From contig CAVORP010000003.1 of the NCBI GenBank assembly GCA_963698645.1, positions 248,001 to 312,000 on the forward strand: 64,000 nucleotides of DNA, in the 5' to 3' direction. Position 1 is the stretch's first letter. Each line of letters starts with the position of its first letter. Source of the stretch: Ovoidimarina sp963698645 (GTDB lineage: Bacteria > Pseudomonadota > Alphaproteobacteria > Rhodobacterales > Rhodobacteraceae). Shown in pieces: positions 8,679 through 17,540 of the stretch. The notes beneath the pieces are model-generated. The model was given only the letters and a program-made list of their open reading frames with translations. It was not told the origin of the DNA and searched no databases. Position numbers and translations under genes: made by a program.

Positions 8679-9398
8679 CTAGACGACGGCGCGCCGTTCC
8701 AGCCGGGCCTCGATCAGGCCGGCCAACTGGCCGATCGCACGCCCCGTTTCCTTTCCGGTGCTGCGGGCATGGCCAAGGGCCAGCGCGGCCTCTTCCAAAG
8801 GTTTGTCCCGCGCCGCGCGGGCGATGCCGGCCGTGAACTGGGCGATGTAGTCGGTGGTGTCCGCATCCACCCCGCCGGCGATGACCCGCGACATGCGGGC
8901 CAGATCGTCCTGCAGGGCGATGATATCGGGGATCACATGATCCTTGCTGACCGGGCGGGGACCGGCGGGATGCCGGTCGCGCGGCAGCCGGTCGAGCACC
9001 GCCGCCTGAAACTCTCCCAGTTGCGAGAGCGGTTTGGACAGGAACCCATCGGCCCCGGCGGCAAGCGCCGCCTCTGCCGCGCCATCGTCGCCCGAGGTGG
9101 CGAGGATCACCGGAATCCTGTCGCTGGCAGTCGCAAGGTCGCGGATCAGTGTCAGGCCCGATCCGTCCGGCAGGCCCAGATCCACCACGAGGACCGAGGG
9201 ACGATAGGTGGTGAGGTGGCGATTGGCGCTGTGCAGGCTGTCGGCGCGACGGACCCGCGCGCCCGATCGCAGACACAGAAGGCGCATCGCCTCGGATGCA
9301 AATCGGCTGTCTTCGACCACGAGGACAGTATGTCCCATCAGTGGCCGATCGGCAGTGGGTTTGCGATGAAGCAGGAAGTCGTCAAGTCGTTCTGGCAT
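8679..9398 (-). CDS. Response regulator receiver protein
   Basis: This 239-residue protein has an N-terminal receiver domain (roughly residues 22-140). The acidic pocket is in VVEDSRF, the phosphoacceptor Asp is in VLVVDLGLPDGSG, the Thr/Ser switch is in ILATSGDDG, and the conserved Lys is in GFLSKPL. The C-terminal approximately 100 residues are helical and show no DNA-binding or GGDEF/EAL motif that I recognise, so it may act by protein contact. No histidine kinase is adjacent. It is convergent with gcvP, 21 bases away. Similar stand-alone receivers occur in roseobacters, as I recall. Confidence 0.8.
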   Translation of the reverse strand: MPERLDDFLLHRKPTADRPLMGHTVLVVEDSRFASEAMRLLCLRSGARVRRADSLHSANRHLTTYRPSVLVVDLGLPDGSGLTLIRDLATASDRIPVILATSGDDGAAEAALAAGADGFLSKPLSQLGEFQAAVLDRLPRDRHPAGPRPVSKDHVIPDIIALQDDLARMSRVIAGGVDADTTDYIAQFTAGIARAARDKPLEEAALALGHARSTGKETGRAIGQLAGLIEARLERRAVV

Positions 9399-9540
9399 GG
9401 CGTAATCCCCCGATTTGGCGCCAAGCGAGTAGAGCCGGTTCTGCCTAACGGCCGGTTAACGCCGGAGGAGAAAGTGCAAGGCTTGCGCCTTGGGCCGGGC
9501 CTGCGCATAACCGGCGGCAGATTTCGAAGAGGAGTGTCGG

Positions 9541-9945
9541 ATGATCGGTCGATTGAACCATGTGGCGATTGCCGTACCGGATCTGGAGGCAGCGGCGGCG
9601 CAGTATCGCGATACGCTGGGCGCAAAGGTCGGTGCGCCGCAGGACGAACCGGATCATGGCGTCACGGTCGTGTTCATCGAATTGCCGAATACCAAGATCG
9701 AATTGCTTTACCCTCTGGGCGAGGGATCGCCGATTGCGGGCTTCCTGGAAAAGAACCCCTCGGGCGGCATTCACCATGTCTGTTACGAGGTGGATGACAT
9801 CCTGGCCGCACGGGACCGGTTGAAGGCCGCGGGCGCGCGGGTGCTGGGCACGGGCGAGCCCAAGATCGGAGCCCATGGCAAGCCGGTCCTGTTCCTGCAT
9901 CCCAAGGATTTCAACGGTACTCTCGTGGAATTGGAGCAGGTATGA
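9541..9945 (+). CDS. mce: Methylmalonyl-CoA epimerase
   Basis: The enzyme interconverts (2S)- and (2R)-methylmalonyl-CoA between propionyl-CoA carboxylase and methylmalonyl-CoA mutase. The 134-residue product is a vicinal oxygen chelate protein. Metal ligands are recognisable as His7 in LNHVAIAV, the His in GGIHHVCYEV and the Glu in the C-terminal TLVELEQV. It sits far from pccB/pccA/scpA (47-55 kb), but their products complete the same pathway, which also serves the ethylmalonyl-CoA cycle. A GAAGAGGAG ribosome binding site precedes the start. It overlaps the next gene by 4 bases. Confidence 0.95.
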   Translation: MIGRLNHVAIAVPDLEAAAAQYRDTLGAKVGAPQDEPDHGVTVVFIELPNTKIELLYPLGEGSPIAGFLEKNPSGGIHHVCYEVDDILAARDRLKAAGARVLGTGEPKIGAHGKPVLFLHPKDFNGTLVELEQV

Positions 9946-10232
9946 GCATCGTCTCGGCAATCGTCCTTTATGCCGTGATCTGGTTCATGGTGCTGTTCTG
10001 CATCCTGCCCGTCCGGCTGAAGACCCAGGGGGATGTGGGCGAGATCGAGCCGGGCACCCATGCGGGGGCGCCGGCGAACCTTAACATGGGCCGGAAGGCG
10101 CGAATCACGAGCCTGATCGCGGCGGTCATCTGGCTGCTGATCGCAGGGGTGATCTTTTCCGGCGCGGTGAGTGTCAGCGATCTGGACTGGTTCGACCGGA
10201 TGGGCCCTCGAGCCGGTGAAACAGATGGGTGA
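9942..10232 (+). CDS. DUF1467 family membrane protein
   Basis: A 96-residue protein with two predicted transmembrane helices (about residues 3-25 and 54-77) and the family's central VRLKTQGDVGEIEPGTHAGAP loop. DUF1467 proteins are common in alphaproteobacteria, often next to mce, and have no known function. The start ATG overlaps the mce stop (ATGA), implying translational coupling. Its 3' end overlaps the convergent EI24 gene by 59 bases. Confidence 0.85.
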   Translation: MSIVSAIVLYAVIWFMVLFCILPVRLKTQGDVGEIEPGTHAGAPANLNMGRKARITSLIAAVIWLLIAGVIFSGAVSVSDLDWFDRMGPRAGETDG

Positions 10233-10887
10233 AGGTCGCGGCCCCCACCAGCGGCACCAGTAGGTTCAGGACCGGGATCGTGAGCGGCGCGGCCATGAGC
10301 GCCCCCGCGGCCCAGATCGCGCCTGCATGGCGGCGCCGGGCGGCGCGGGCTCCCTCGGGGCCGAGGCGGCGCAGGGCGATGAGCTGAAAATATTCGCGCC
10401 CGAGAAGAAAGCCGTTGAGCGCGATGAAGATGATCGGCGCGGCAGGCGGCATGAGCAGATAGGCCAGAAGAGCCGCGATATTGGCGGCGATGAGCACGCC
10501 CAGAAATCCAAGGCTGTCCTTCAGACCCTGCAGGATGCCCACACGGGGGGCGGGGGTCAGGTCGGGATAGTGGAGCGCCTCGACCGCATCGGCCACATCA
10601 TCGAGAAAGAGCGAGGTGAAGGCCGAGGCGACGGGCACCATCAGGAAGACCGACAGGACCAGCATCAGGAGGATCGAGGCGCCGGACAGGAGGTTGTCGA
10701 TCCAGGTGATCTCGCCGATCCACGGGAGCGAGAAGCTGTCGGGCGTGATCCAGTTGAGGAAGCCCAGGAACAGGAAATACACTCCCACCAAGAGCGCGAT
10801 GGTCAGGCCCAGCCCCATGAGCAGGACCTTGCGGAAGCGCGGGTCGCCGAGTTGCGACAGGGCCTTGAGGATGTCGTTGATGATCAT
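10174..10887 (-). CDS. EI24 domain-containing (CysZ-like) membrane protein
   Basis: A 237-residue integral membrane protein starting MIINDILKALSQLGD, with several long hydrophobic segments (for example LLMGLGLTIALLVGVYFLFL and FLGVLIAANIAALLAYLLM). The pattern is that of the EI24/CysZ family, whose characterised members move sulfate. The role here is unknown. The start ATG overlaps the repaired nitroreductase stop (ATGA), so the two form a coupled pair. As the sequence is written, a +1 shift fuses the two frames into one artificial 429-codon ORF. Confidence 0.75.
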   Translation of the reverse strand: MIINDILKALSQLGDPRFRKVLLMGLGLTIALLVGVYFLFLGFLNWITPDSFSLPWIGEITWIDNLLSGASILLMLVLSVFLMVPVASAFTSLFLDDVADAVEALHYPDLTPAPRVGILQGLKDSLGFLGVLIAANIAALLAYLLMPPAAPIIFIALNGFLLGREYFQLIALRRLGPEGARAARRRHAGAIWAAGALMAAPLTIPVLNLLVPLVGAATFTHLFHRLEGPSGRTSPDR

Positions 10888-11463
10888 TCCGGTACCCATG
10901 TTGTGATCACTCCCAGATCGGGCCGGGGGCGTTCGGGCGGGGCCACGGTTTCGGTCCCGATATGGATGAGACCCGCGACGAATTCGTCGCGGCGCGAGAC
11001 CCAGATGCGGGCCGGTGAAGGCGGGGTCATGGGCGGCCCAGCCGGTCAGCCAGTTCGCCCCCCAGCCCGCCGCATGGGCCGCGTTCAGAAGCTGCACGCA
11101 GACGGCGCCTGCGGACAGAATCTGTTCGATCTGCGGGATCTTGTCGGACGGTTTGGGGGCCGCCACCACCGCGACGACCAGGGGCGCGTTTGCGAATTGC
11201 ATGTGCATTTTCACGACCTTGTCCGGATCCATGCCGAGGGTCTCGCCATGGTTTCGGACCGCCTCCGCGAGCCGCATGAGCGCCGGACGCTCCAGCACGA
11301 TGAACCGCCAGGGTTCGAGCTTGCCGTGATCGGGCGTCCGCGCCGCCGCCGTCAGGATCGGCATCAGCGCCGCGTGGTCGGGGGCGGGCAGGGCCAGCGT
11401 CTTGGCCGGTCGGGACCGCCGGGTCAGCAGAAAGTCCAGCGCGGCGGGATTGGGATCTGGCAT
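10884..11463 (-). CDS. Nitroreductase family protein (+1 frameshift near 10989)
   Basis: A flavin-dependent nitroreductase of the short YdjA-like type. It starts PDPNPAALDFLLTRRSRP and includes TPDHGKLEPWRFIVL and the NWLTGWAAHDPAF segment. The frame breaks after LGLAP. Dropping one base near 10989 restores DEFVAGLIHIGTETVAPPER and a proper end (TTWVPE), giving 192 residues, the family norm. Without the repair the frame reads through into the EI24 gene. I regard the break as a probable sequence error, though a real mutation cannot be excluded. Physiological substrate unknown. Confidence 0.8.
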
Positions 11464-11535
11464 CTTTCAGTCTTTTCTTTCGGTCTTTGCACCCATGTCG
11501 GGATTGACCCGGCCCGGGTCAAGGCGGGGCGGATG

Positions 11536-11775
11536 TCAGGGCTTTCGTGGCTTCAGCCGGTAGACGCCTTCGGGCAGGTTCAGGGCCGCCGCGAGATCGC
11601 GGACCTGAGCATGGGAGAGGGTGATGGTCAGCGTCCGGTCGGCGCGGCTGTCATACTGTTCGACGGTCACGCAATCCTCGAAGGCATTGACGATCACGTC
11701 CTCCTGCCGGTGGGGTGCTGGATCATCCACGAGCGTGATCACCGTGGCGTCGAAATCGTGCTCGATCGTGAACAT
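11536..11775 (-). CDS. Hypothetical protein, 79 aa
   Basis: A small acidic protein beginning MFTIEHDFDATVITLVDD and ending NLPEGVYRLKPRKP. The beta-rich first half (VTVEQYD...LTITLS) and the AQVRDLAAALNLPEGVY end look like a conserved small alphaproteobacterial protein, but I cannot name a family. The start at 11775 is chosen because GGGAG lies 5-6 bases upstream; a start at 11802 would add nine residues. No membrane segment. Confidence 0.65.
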   Translation of the reverse strand: MFTIEHDFDATVITLVDDPAPHRQEDVIVNAFEDCVTVEQYDSRADRTLTITLSHAQVRDLAAALNLPEGVYRLKPRKP

Positions 11776-11859
11776 TGCGGGCTCCCGGTCTGGTATGGCC
11801 AAGGGGTAGCGTGGCGGGACGGGGTTGCCAAGCGCGGTTACGCGGGGCCGGTTACGGGG

Positions 11860-12240
11860 TCAGCCGTGCTGGCGTCGCGCCTCGCGGCGGCGGTGAAGCG
11901 CGTAGAGCAGGGGGGCGGCAACATGGGTGTAGGCGGCTTCGGCAAGCGACCCCAAGAGCGGAAGCCGCGCGGCTTTCGCCATCCAGCGCAGTCCCGGCAG
12001 TCGCTCCCAGAGAAGCGCGAAGGCGGGGATGCCCGAGATCAGACCGCCATCGGGCGCGACCGCGTAAAAGCGGCGCGCGGCGTTGTCGCGGGTCAGGCCG
12101 AATTGCGCGGGATCCTGTTCCGTAAGGTCGAAAAAACGCACTTTCGCCGCCGCCCGGCGGGCGCGGTCGCGATAGACGGCGATTTCCCGCGAACAGATCG
12201 GACAGTCGCCGTTGTAGATTACCGTAAGTTCGTCTTTCAT
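11860..12240 (-). CDS. DCC family thiol-disulfide oxidoreductase-like protein (DUF393)
   Basis: A 126-residue protein whose N-terminus, VIYNGDCPICSREIAVYR, has the DxxCxxC hallmark of the DCC family. These are thioredoxin-fold proteins with predicted redox activity. The RFYAVAPDGG...GIPAFALLWERLPGLRW segment is also typical. The upstream extension of this frame, to 13068, overlaps the M48 gene on the other strand and is not coding. It is divergent from the M48 peptidase gene, with 60 bases between starts. Confidence 0.85.
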   Translation of the reverse strand: MKDELTVIYNGDCPICSREIAVYRDRARRAAAKVRFFDLTEQDPAQFGLTRDNAARRFYAVAPDGGLISGIPAFALLWERLPGLRWMAKAARLPLLGSLAEAAYTHVAAPLLYALHRRREARRQHG

Positions 12241-12300
12241 GTATCTGAGGTAGGGCCGCCCCCGCGGCTGTCGAGAGTGATCTGTCTGGGAGTATCGAGA

Positions 12301-13020
12301 ATGCGAAGAGGAAAGCGGTTCGGACTTACGCTGCTGGCGGCGTTGGCGCTTGCGGCATGCGAGGTGACGACCGGCGGCGGTCCGGTGGTGCAATCGCCCC
12401 CCAATGCCGCGCCGCAAAGCAACATCCCCACGACCCGCGCCAATGCGACCTTCAAGACGGTGGTGGAGCGGGTGGCTCCCGTTGCAGTCCAGGTCTGCCG
12501 CTCGCAGACGCGCAACCTGCGCTGCGATTTCCTGATCGTCGTGGATGATCGGCCCGGTCTGCCGCCCAACGCGTTCCAGACGCTCGACAAGACCGGGCGT
12601 CCGGTGATCGGCTTCACCTCGGCGCTGATCGCCGGGGCGCAGAATGCCGACGAGCTTGCCTTCGTGCTGGGCCATGAGGCGGCGCATCACATCGAGGGCC
12701 ATATTCCCGAAAGCCAGAAGCGGGCGGTGGAAGGGGCGCTTCTGGGAACGATCCTGGGGGCCGCGATCGGGCTGGACGGGGCGGGATTGGACACCGCGCA
12801 GCGTCTGGGCGGCACGATCGGGGCGCGCCGGTTCTCGAAGGACTTTGAATTGCAGGCCGACCGGTTGGGCACGATCATAACGGCCCGAGCCGGGTATGAT
12901 CCGGTCCGGGGCGCACAGTACTTCAACCGGATCCCGGACCCGGGCGACCGCTTCCTTGGCACCCATCCGCCCAACGCGGACCGGATCGAAACGGTGCGGC
13001 GGACCGCGGCGGGGCTGTAG
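12301..13020 (+). CDS. M48 family metallopeptidase, lipoprotein
   Basis: The 239-residue product has a lipoprotein signal (LTLLAALALAAC, acylated Cys at about residue 20), then a zinc protease domain with HEAAHHIEGH (HExxH) and the downstream ELQADRLG, which supplies the third zinc ligand. Relatives such as LoiP/YcaL act in the periplasm on outer membrane protein quality control, and a similar role is inferred here. The ATG at 12301 follows a region shared with the divergent DCC gene. Codon usage fits its neighbours. Confidence 0.85.
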   Translation: MRRGKRFGLTLLAALALAACEVTTGGGPVVQSPPNAAPQSNIPTTRANATFKTVVERVAPVAVQVCRSQTRNLRCDFLIVVDDRPGLPPNAFQTLDKTGRPVIGFTSALIAGAQNADELAFVLGHEAAHHIEGHIPESQKRAVEGALLGTILGAAIGLDGAGLDTAQRLGGTIGARRFSKDFELQADRLGTIITARAGYDPVRGAQYFNRIPDPGDRFLGTHPPNADRIETVRRTAAGL

Positions 13021-13113
13021 CGCGGGGGCGAGCATCCGCTTGATCCTGATCAAGGTTCCCGGCTGCAAGCTGCGTCAGAGTGCATCTGAGAGCCCAAGCC
13101 GGAGACCCCTGAT

Positions 13114-13363
13114 ATGTCCGTATTCACGACCTTCGACCGACACGCCCGGCTGGTGAGCCGCATGGCCGATACGTTGGGGCATGATGTGGAGGCCCGTATG
13201 ATGTCCGGGGATCTGCAGCCCGAGGATTTTCGCGCGATGGTCGTCAAATGCACGGGCTGTACCCAGCCCGGTGCCTGTTCCGACTGGCTTGAGGCAAAGG
13301 GCGGCGAGGCCGCAGGCCGCACCCGACTATTGCCGTAACAAGGATGTGCTGAACGCCACCTGA
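13114..13363 (+). CDS. DUF6455 family protein (+1 frameshift near 13315)
   Basis: A small Cys-rich protein typical of Rhodobacteraceae. As written the frame ends at 13338 after GGEAAGRTRLLP. Removing one G near 13315 instead gives AAPDYCRNKDVLNAT and a stop at 13361-13363, for 82 residues. The repaired product has the family pattern CTGCTQPGACSDWL ... DYCRN, so the repair is well supported. The conserved cysteines suggest metal or disulfide chemistry, but the function is unknown. A clear upstream leader (13021-13113) may hold its promoter. Confidence 0.75.
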
Positions 13364-13447
13364 CGGTGCCGCGCCCCGCCTGGCTGAAGCAGGAGGGGGC
13401 AGGGGAGGCATTGCCGGCCATCGTGTGCCATTGAAGGGAGATCAAAC

Positions 13448-13804
13448 GTGGAAAACCTGACGTTGCGGGGTATGGCCGAGGCGATCGAGCAGAGTTGTGC
13501 CATCACCGATGCGGATGCATTGGCGGCGGAGATCGGCCAGAAGCTTGCGCATGTCGATCCGGCGCTGATCGCGCCCGGGAACTTCATGTCGACCGATGCG
13601 ATGCTGCTGATGGTAGATCACGGGTTGCCGGGCTGGACGATCATGCTGTCGGGCGTGGCGAGCGAGAAGGACGGGCACTGGACCTGCACCCTGCGCAACT
13701 CGGCCGGGCGGGATAACGATCCGTTCGTGGGCATCGGCAAATGCGCGTCCCTGCCGCTGGCAATTCTCGCGGCGTTTCTAAAGGCTCTGGCCTTCATCGA
13801 CTGA
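13448..13804 (+). CDS. Hypothetical protein, 118 aa
   Basis: I do not recognise this protein. It is acidic, with a helical N-terminus (NLTLRGMAEAIEQSCAI) and a central beta-rich part, TIMLSGVASEKDGHWTCTLRNS, followed by GKCASLPLAILAAFLKAL. The last part suggests a small domain for per-item evaluation, as seen in phage-type ABA sandwich proteins, but that is only a resemblance. The start has GGGAGATC upstream. It precedes malQ by 19 bases and could be cotranscribed with it. Confidence 0.55.
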   Translation: MENLTLRGMAEAIEQSCAITDADALAAEIGQKLAHVDPALIAPGNFMSTDAMLLMVDHGLPGWTIMLSGVASEKDGHWTCTLRNSAGRDNDPFVGIGKCASLPLAILAAFLKALAFID

Positions 13805-13823
13805 TCCGCTACACCGTCATCTG

Positions 13824-15681
13824 ATGGACACTGCGCTGGGCGCGCTGGCCCGGCATGCCGGGATCTTTGCGCGATATACCGATCAGACCGGACGAGAACG
13901 TCGCAGCAGCGAAGAGACGCTGCGCGCGGTTCTGTGTGCCATGGGGTATGAGGCCGGGACCGAGAGCGGCGTCGGTGCGGAACTTGCGCGGGTGGCGGCG
14001 CAGGCCCGCAGGCTGCCCGAGCATGTGATCGCGGTCCCGGGCCGGGTGCCGGGGGTGGACGTTGCAGGCGACTGGGTTCTGACGCGGGAGGACGGGAGCG
14101 TCCGCGAGGGCAGGGGGTCTCTGCCCGCGCTGCCGCTCGGCCGCCATCGGCTTGATGCCGGGGACGAGACGGTGTGGATCCTGTCGGCGCCCCGGCGGTT
14201 GCCCTTGCCCGTGCGGGGATGGGGGGTGACGCTGCCCTTCTATGGGCTGCGCGGTCCGGCCCGTGGCGGGCTGGCCGATTACCGCGATCTCGCGGAGGCG
14301 GTCCGGGGGCTTGGACAGGCGGGCGCGGGTTTCGTCGGGATCAATCCGATCCATGCGGGCTTTGCCGATCCGTCGATGATCAGCCCCTATTCGCCGTCGC
14401 ACCGGCGGCGGTTGTCGGTCGCGCATCTTCATGTGCCCGGCGAGGCAGCGGTGCCAGCGGGCGCGCTGGTGGATTACCCGGCGGCCCTTGCGGCGCGGCG
14501 TGCGGCGCTTGAGGCCCGCTGGACCGAGGGCGTGGTTGATGAGGGGTTCGGGCGGTTCCGCGCCGCGGAGGGGGCGGCGCTGGAGCGCTTCGCCCTTTAC
14601 GAGGCATTGGCCGAACGGTTCGGCCCGACATGGGACCGCTGGCCCGAGGCCTATCGCGATGTTCATGGCGCGGCGGCGGCTCGGTTCGCGGGCGAGGCCC
14701 GGGAGCGGATCGGGTTTCACCAGTGGTTGCAGTATCTTGCCCAGGAGCAGTTGCGCGAGGTCGCCGAGGCGGCACGGCAGGCGGGCATGGCGCAGGGGCT
14801 GTACCTCGATCTGGCGGTGGGCACCCATCCGCACGGGGCCGAGACATGGACCGAACCCGGCTCTTTCGCCGCTGGCGTGTCACTGGGTGCGCCGCCCGAT
14901 GCATTCTCGCCGGGTGGGCAGGTCTGGAATATCGCGCCCTTCAACCCGCGCAGCCTGAAGGCCGACGGCTTTGCCGCGCTGGCGGCGACGCTGGCGGCGC
15001 AGTTGCGCCATGCGGGGATGCTGCGGGTCGATCACATCCTTGGGTTCGAGCGGGCCTTCTGGGTGCCGGAAAGCGGCGCGCCGGGGACCTATGTGGCGAT
15101 GCCCAAGGCCGCGATGCTGGCCGTGGTCCGGATCGAGGCGGCGCGGGCGGGAGCGGTGATCGTGGGCGAAGACCTTGGCAATATTCCCGAGGGGCTGGAG
15201 GGCGATCTGAAAGCCGCGGGCATCCTTGGCTGTCAGGTGGCGATGTTCGAGGGCGCGCGGGCGGCGGGGCGGTACCGGTCGCTGGCGCTGGCCTCTTTCG
15301 GGACCCATGACCTTCCCACATGGAAAGGTTGGCGGATCGGAGCCGACATCGCCGCGCGGGTGCGGATCGGCGCCATGGAGGCGAATGCGGCGAAGGATGC
15401 GATGGCGGTTCGGGCGCGCGAGGTTGCGGCGCTGGACCGGCGGCTGGAGGGGGCGGGCGTCGACGACATGCACCGGTTCCTGGGGCGGGCCCGGTCGCGA
15501 TTGGTGGCGCTTCAGGCCGAGGATATCCTGGGGGTCGCGGATCAGCCGAACCTTCCCGGTACGGTGGACAGCTATCCGAACTGGCGTCGGGTTCTGCCGG
15601 TGGCGGCGAGAGGATCTGGGCGGCGATCCGCGCGTGCGCCGGGCGGCCCGGATCATGCGGGATGCCGGCCGCCTTCCCTAA
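13824..15681 (+). CDS. malQ: 4-alpha-glucanotransferase (+1 frameshift near 15609)
   Basis: MalQ (amylomaltase, GH77) transfers glucan segments between maltodextrins in the cytoplasm. Recognisable motifs include SPYSPSHRR, the nucleophile-region LRVDHILGFERAFW, GAVIVGEDLGNIPEG and SFGTHDLPTWKGW near the C-terminus. The frame breaks after LPVAA. Removing one A at about 15609 gives the usual ending EDLGGDPRVRRAARIMRD and a stop at 15679-15681, for 618 residues. Unrepaired, it runs to 15707 with a random tail through the sit promoter. No other glycogen or maltose gene is in the window. Confidence 0.9.
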
Positions 15682-15682
15682 A

Positions 15683-15697
15683 TGCGAATAATTCGCA
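15683..15697. promoter_or_regulatory. Fur-family (Mur-like) operator upstream of sitA
   Basis: TGCGAATAATTCGCA is a perfect 7-bp inverted repeat around a single central base. It sits 2 bases after the repaired malQ stop and just upstream of the candidate -35. It resembles the Mur/Fur boxes placed ahead of sitABCD in alphaproteobacteria, where manganese-loaded Mur represses uptake. Binding by Mur is inferred from sequence shape and gene context. Confidence 0.65.
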
Positions 15698-15703
15698 ATT
15701 GCA

Positions 15704-15733
15704 TTGACTTCTTGAGAATGAGTTGCATATACA
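15704..15733 (+). promoter_or_regulatory. Candidate promoter of the sit operon
   Basis: TTGACT at 15704-15709 and TATACA at 15728-15733, separated by 18 bases, precede sitA. The Mur-like palindrome lies immediately upstream, placed to hinder polymerase binding. Confidence 0.5.
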
Positions 15734-15763
15734 TGGTCAAGTCAATCATAGCGGAGGTTTGGT

Positions 15764-16726
15764 GTGCGCATGTTGCGTCGTGGAGTTCTTGGGCTTTTTG
15801 CGGGGGTTATGGCGCTTTCCGCCCTGCCCGCGCTGGCAACGGAACGATTGAGCGTCGTTGCGACCACCGGCATGATTGCCGATGCGGCCCGGCAGGTGGG
15901 CGGCGATCTTGTCGAGGTGCGCGCCCTGATGGGGCCGGGCGTCGATCCGCATTCCTATCGCCAGACCCGCAGCGATATCGTGGCGCTGACCCGCGCCGAT
16001 CTGGTGCTGTGGCACGGACTTTATCTTGAAGCGCAGATGGAGGAATTTCTTCTTGATCTCAAGGAGAAGCGCCCCGTTGTTGCGGTGGGTGAGGCGGTTC
16101 CTGCGGACCGGCTGATCGGCCATGAGGAGTATGAGGGTCGGTTCGACCCCCATGTCTGGATGGACCCCGAGCTTTGGACCGAAGTCGTCGCGGCCGTGCG
16201 CGATGCGCTGATCGAAGCGGACCCGGAACATGCGGCCGTATTCGAGATGAATACCGTGGCGCATCTTGATGATATCGCGAAGCTTTCCGCGTACAGTGCG
16301 TCCGCTTTGGCAAGCGTTCCCGAACCCTCTCGCGTGCTGCTGACGGCGCATGACGCCTTTGGCTATTTCGGCGCGGCCTACGGGTTCGAGGTGATCGGCA
16401 TTCAAGGCATTTCGACCGAAAGCGAAGCCGGTCTGAACCGGATCGGCGCGCTGGTGGACCTGTTGGTCGAGCGCCGGATCGGAGCGGTCTTTGTCGAAAG
16501 CTCTGTCTCGGATCGCAACATTCGCGCCCTTGTCGAGGGCGCCGCAGCCGCAGGTCACGAGGTACGGATCGGGGGCGAATTGTATTCCGACGCGATGGGC
16601 CCCGAGGGCACCTATGAGGGCACCTGGATCGGGATGATCGACCATAACGTCACGACGATCGCGGCGGCACTTGGCGGTACTGCGCCAGAGCGCGGCATGT
16701 CGGGCCGGCTGTCGGCCGGATATTGA
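15764..16726 (+). CDS. sitA: Manganese/iron ABC transporter, substrate-binding protein
   Basis: A periplasmic cluster-9 (TroA/SitA-type) metal-binding protein of 320 residues with a signal peptide (LGLFAGVMALSALPALA). Metal ligands are visible as His in GVDPHSYRQTRSD, the WHGLYLEAQMEEF segment, His in RFDPHVWMDP, and the C-terminal Glu/Asp regions (VESSVSDRN). It has no His-rich loop, which argues against a ZnuA zinc role. The GTG start at 15764 fits GCGGAGG spaced 5-6 bases upstream; an ATG at 15770 is the alternative. First gene of sitABCD. Confidence 0.9.
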   Translation: MRMLRRGVLGLFAGVMALSALPALATERLSVVATTGMIADAARQVGGDLVEVRALMGPGVDPHSYRQTRSDIVALTRADLVLWHGLYLEAQMEEFLLDLKEKRPVVAVGEAVPADRLIGHEEYEGRFDPHVWMDPELWTEVVAAVRDALIEADPEHAAVFEMNTVAHLDDIAKLSAYSASALASVPEPSRVLLTAHDAFGYFGAAYGFEVIGIQGISTESEAGLNRIGALVDLLVERRIGAVFVESSVSDRNIRALVEGAAAAGHEVRIGGELYSDAMGPEGTYEGTWIGMIDHNVTTIAAALGGTAPERGMSGRLSAGY

Positions 16727-16737
16727 GGACAGGAAAC

Positions 16738-17532
16738 ATGGCACCGCTTGAACTTGTTGGCGAAAACTGGGGCGAGACGGGCGCGGAAAGCGCCCTGTCG
16801 GTGCGCGGGCTGACCGTATCCTATGGTGAGAGCCCGGCGGTGTTCTCTGTCGATGCGACGGTGCCTGCGGGGTCGATGACCGCGATCGTCGGACCGAATG
16901 GCGCCGGGAAATCGACCTTCCTGAAGGCAGTGCTGGGTATCGTGACGCCGCTGTCGGGGACGGTGACGGTATTCGGACGGCCCATGTCCGAGGCACGTGA
17001 GAAGATCGCCTATGTGCCGCAGCGGGCCAGCGTCGACTGGGATTTCCCGGTGCGGGTGATCGATGTGGTGTTGATGGGGCTGTACCGCGAGTTGGGGCTT
17101 CTGGGCCGGATGCGGAAATCGGACCGTGCGCGGGCGATCGACTGTCTTGCCCGCGTTGGCATGGACGGGTTCGCCGAGCGCCAGATCGGGCAGTTGTCGG
17201 GCGGTCAGCAGCAACGTGTGTTTCTGGCCCGCGCGCTGGCGCAGGATGCCGAACTTTACGTGCTGGACGAGCCCTTTGCAGGTGTCGATGCGGCCACCGA
17301 ACGGGCGATCATCTCGGTTTTGAAGGACCTGCGTGCCGAAGGCAAGACGGTCGTGGCGGTGCATCACGACCTGTCCACCGTGGCCGAGTATTTCGACCGC
17401 GTGATGATGATCAACGTGCGCAAGATCGCCGAAGGCCCGGTGGCGGAGGCATTCACGCCCGAGACTCTTCAGGCGACCTATGGGGGCCGGCTGGCCGCGA
17501 CGCAGATCGACCAGCTTACGGTGCCGGCCTGA
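16738..17532 (+). CDS. sitB: Manganese/iron ABC transporter, ATP-binding protein
   Basis: The ATPase of the sit importer, 264 residues. Walker A is GPNGAGKST, the signature is LSGGQQQRVFLARAL, Walker B is LYVLDEPFAGVD, and the switch His is in VVAVHHDLS. The start ATG at 16738 follows AGGAAAC; an upstream in-frame TTG at 16723 is less likely. It lies 11 bases after sitA and 8 bases before sitC. Confidence 0.92.
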   Translation: MAPLELVGENWGETGAESALSVRGLTVSYGESPAVFSVDATVPAGSMTAIVGPNGAGKSTFLKAVLGIVTPLSGTVTVFGRPMSEAREKIAYVPQRASVDWDFPVRVIDVVLMGLYRELGLLGRMRKSDRARAIDCLARVGMDGFAERQIGQLSGGQQQRVFLARALAQDAELYVLDEPFAGVDAATERAIISVLKDLRAEGKTVVAVHHDLSTVAEYFDRVMMINVRKIAEGPVAEAFTPETLQATYGGRLAATQIDQLTVPA

Positions 17533-17540
17533 GGGGCCAG

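Noticed and set aside
10327..13020. 897-codon plus-strand frame
   Set aside because: Only its last 239 codons (from 12301) are a real gene; the rest is antisense to EI24, nitroreductase and DCC genes.
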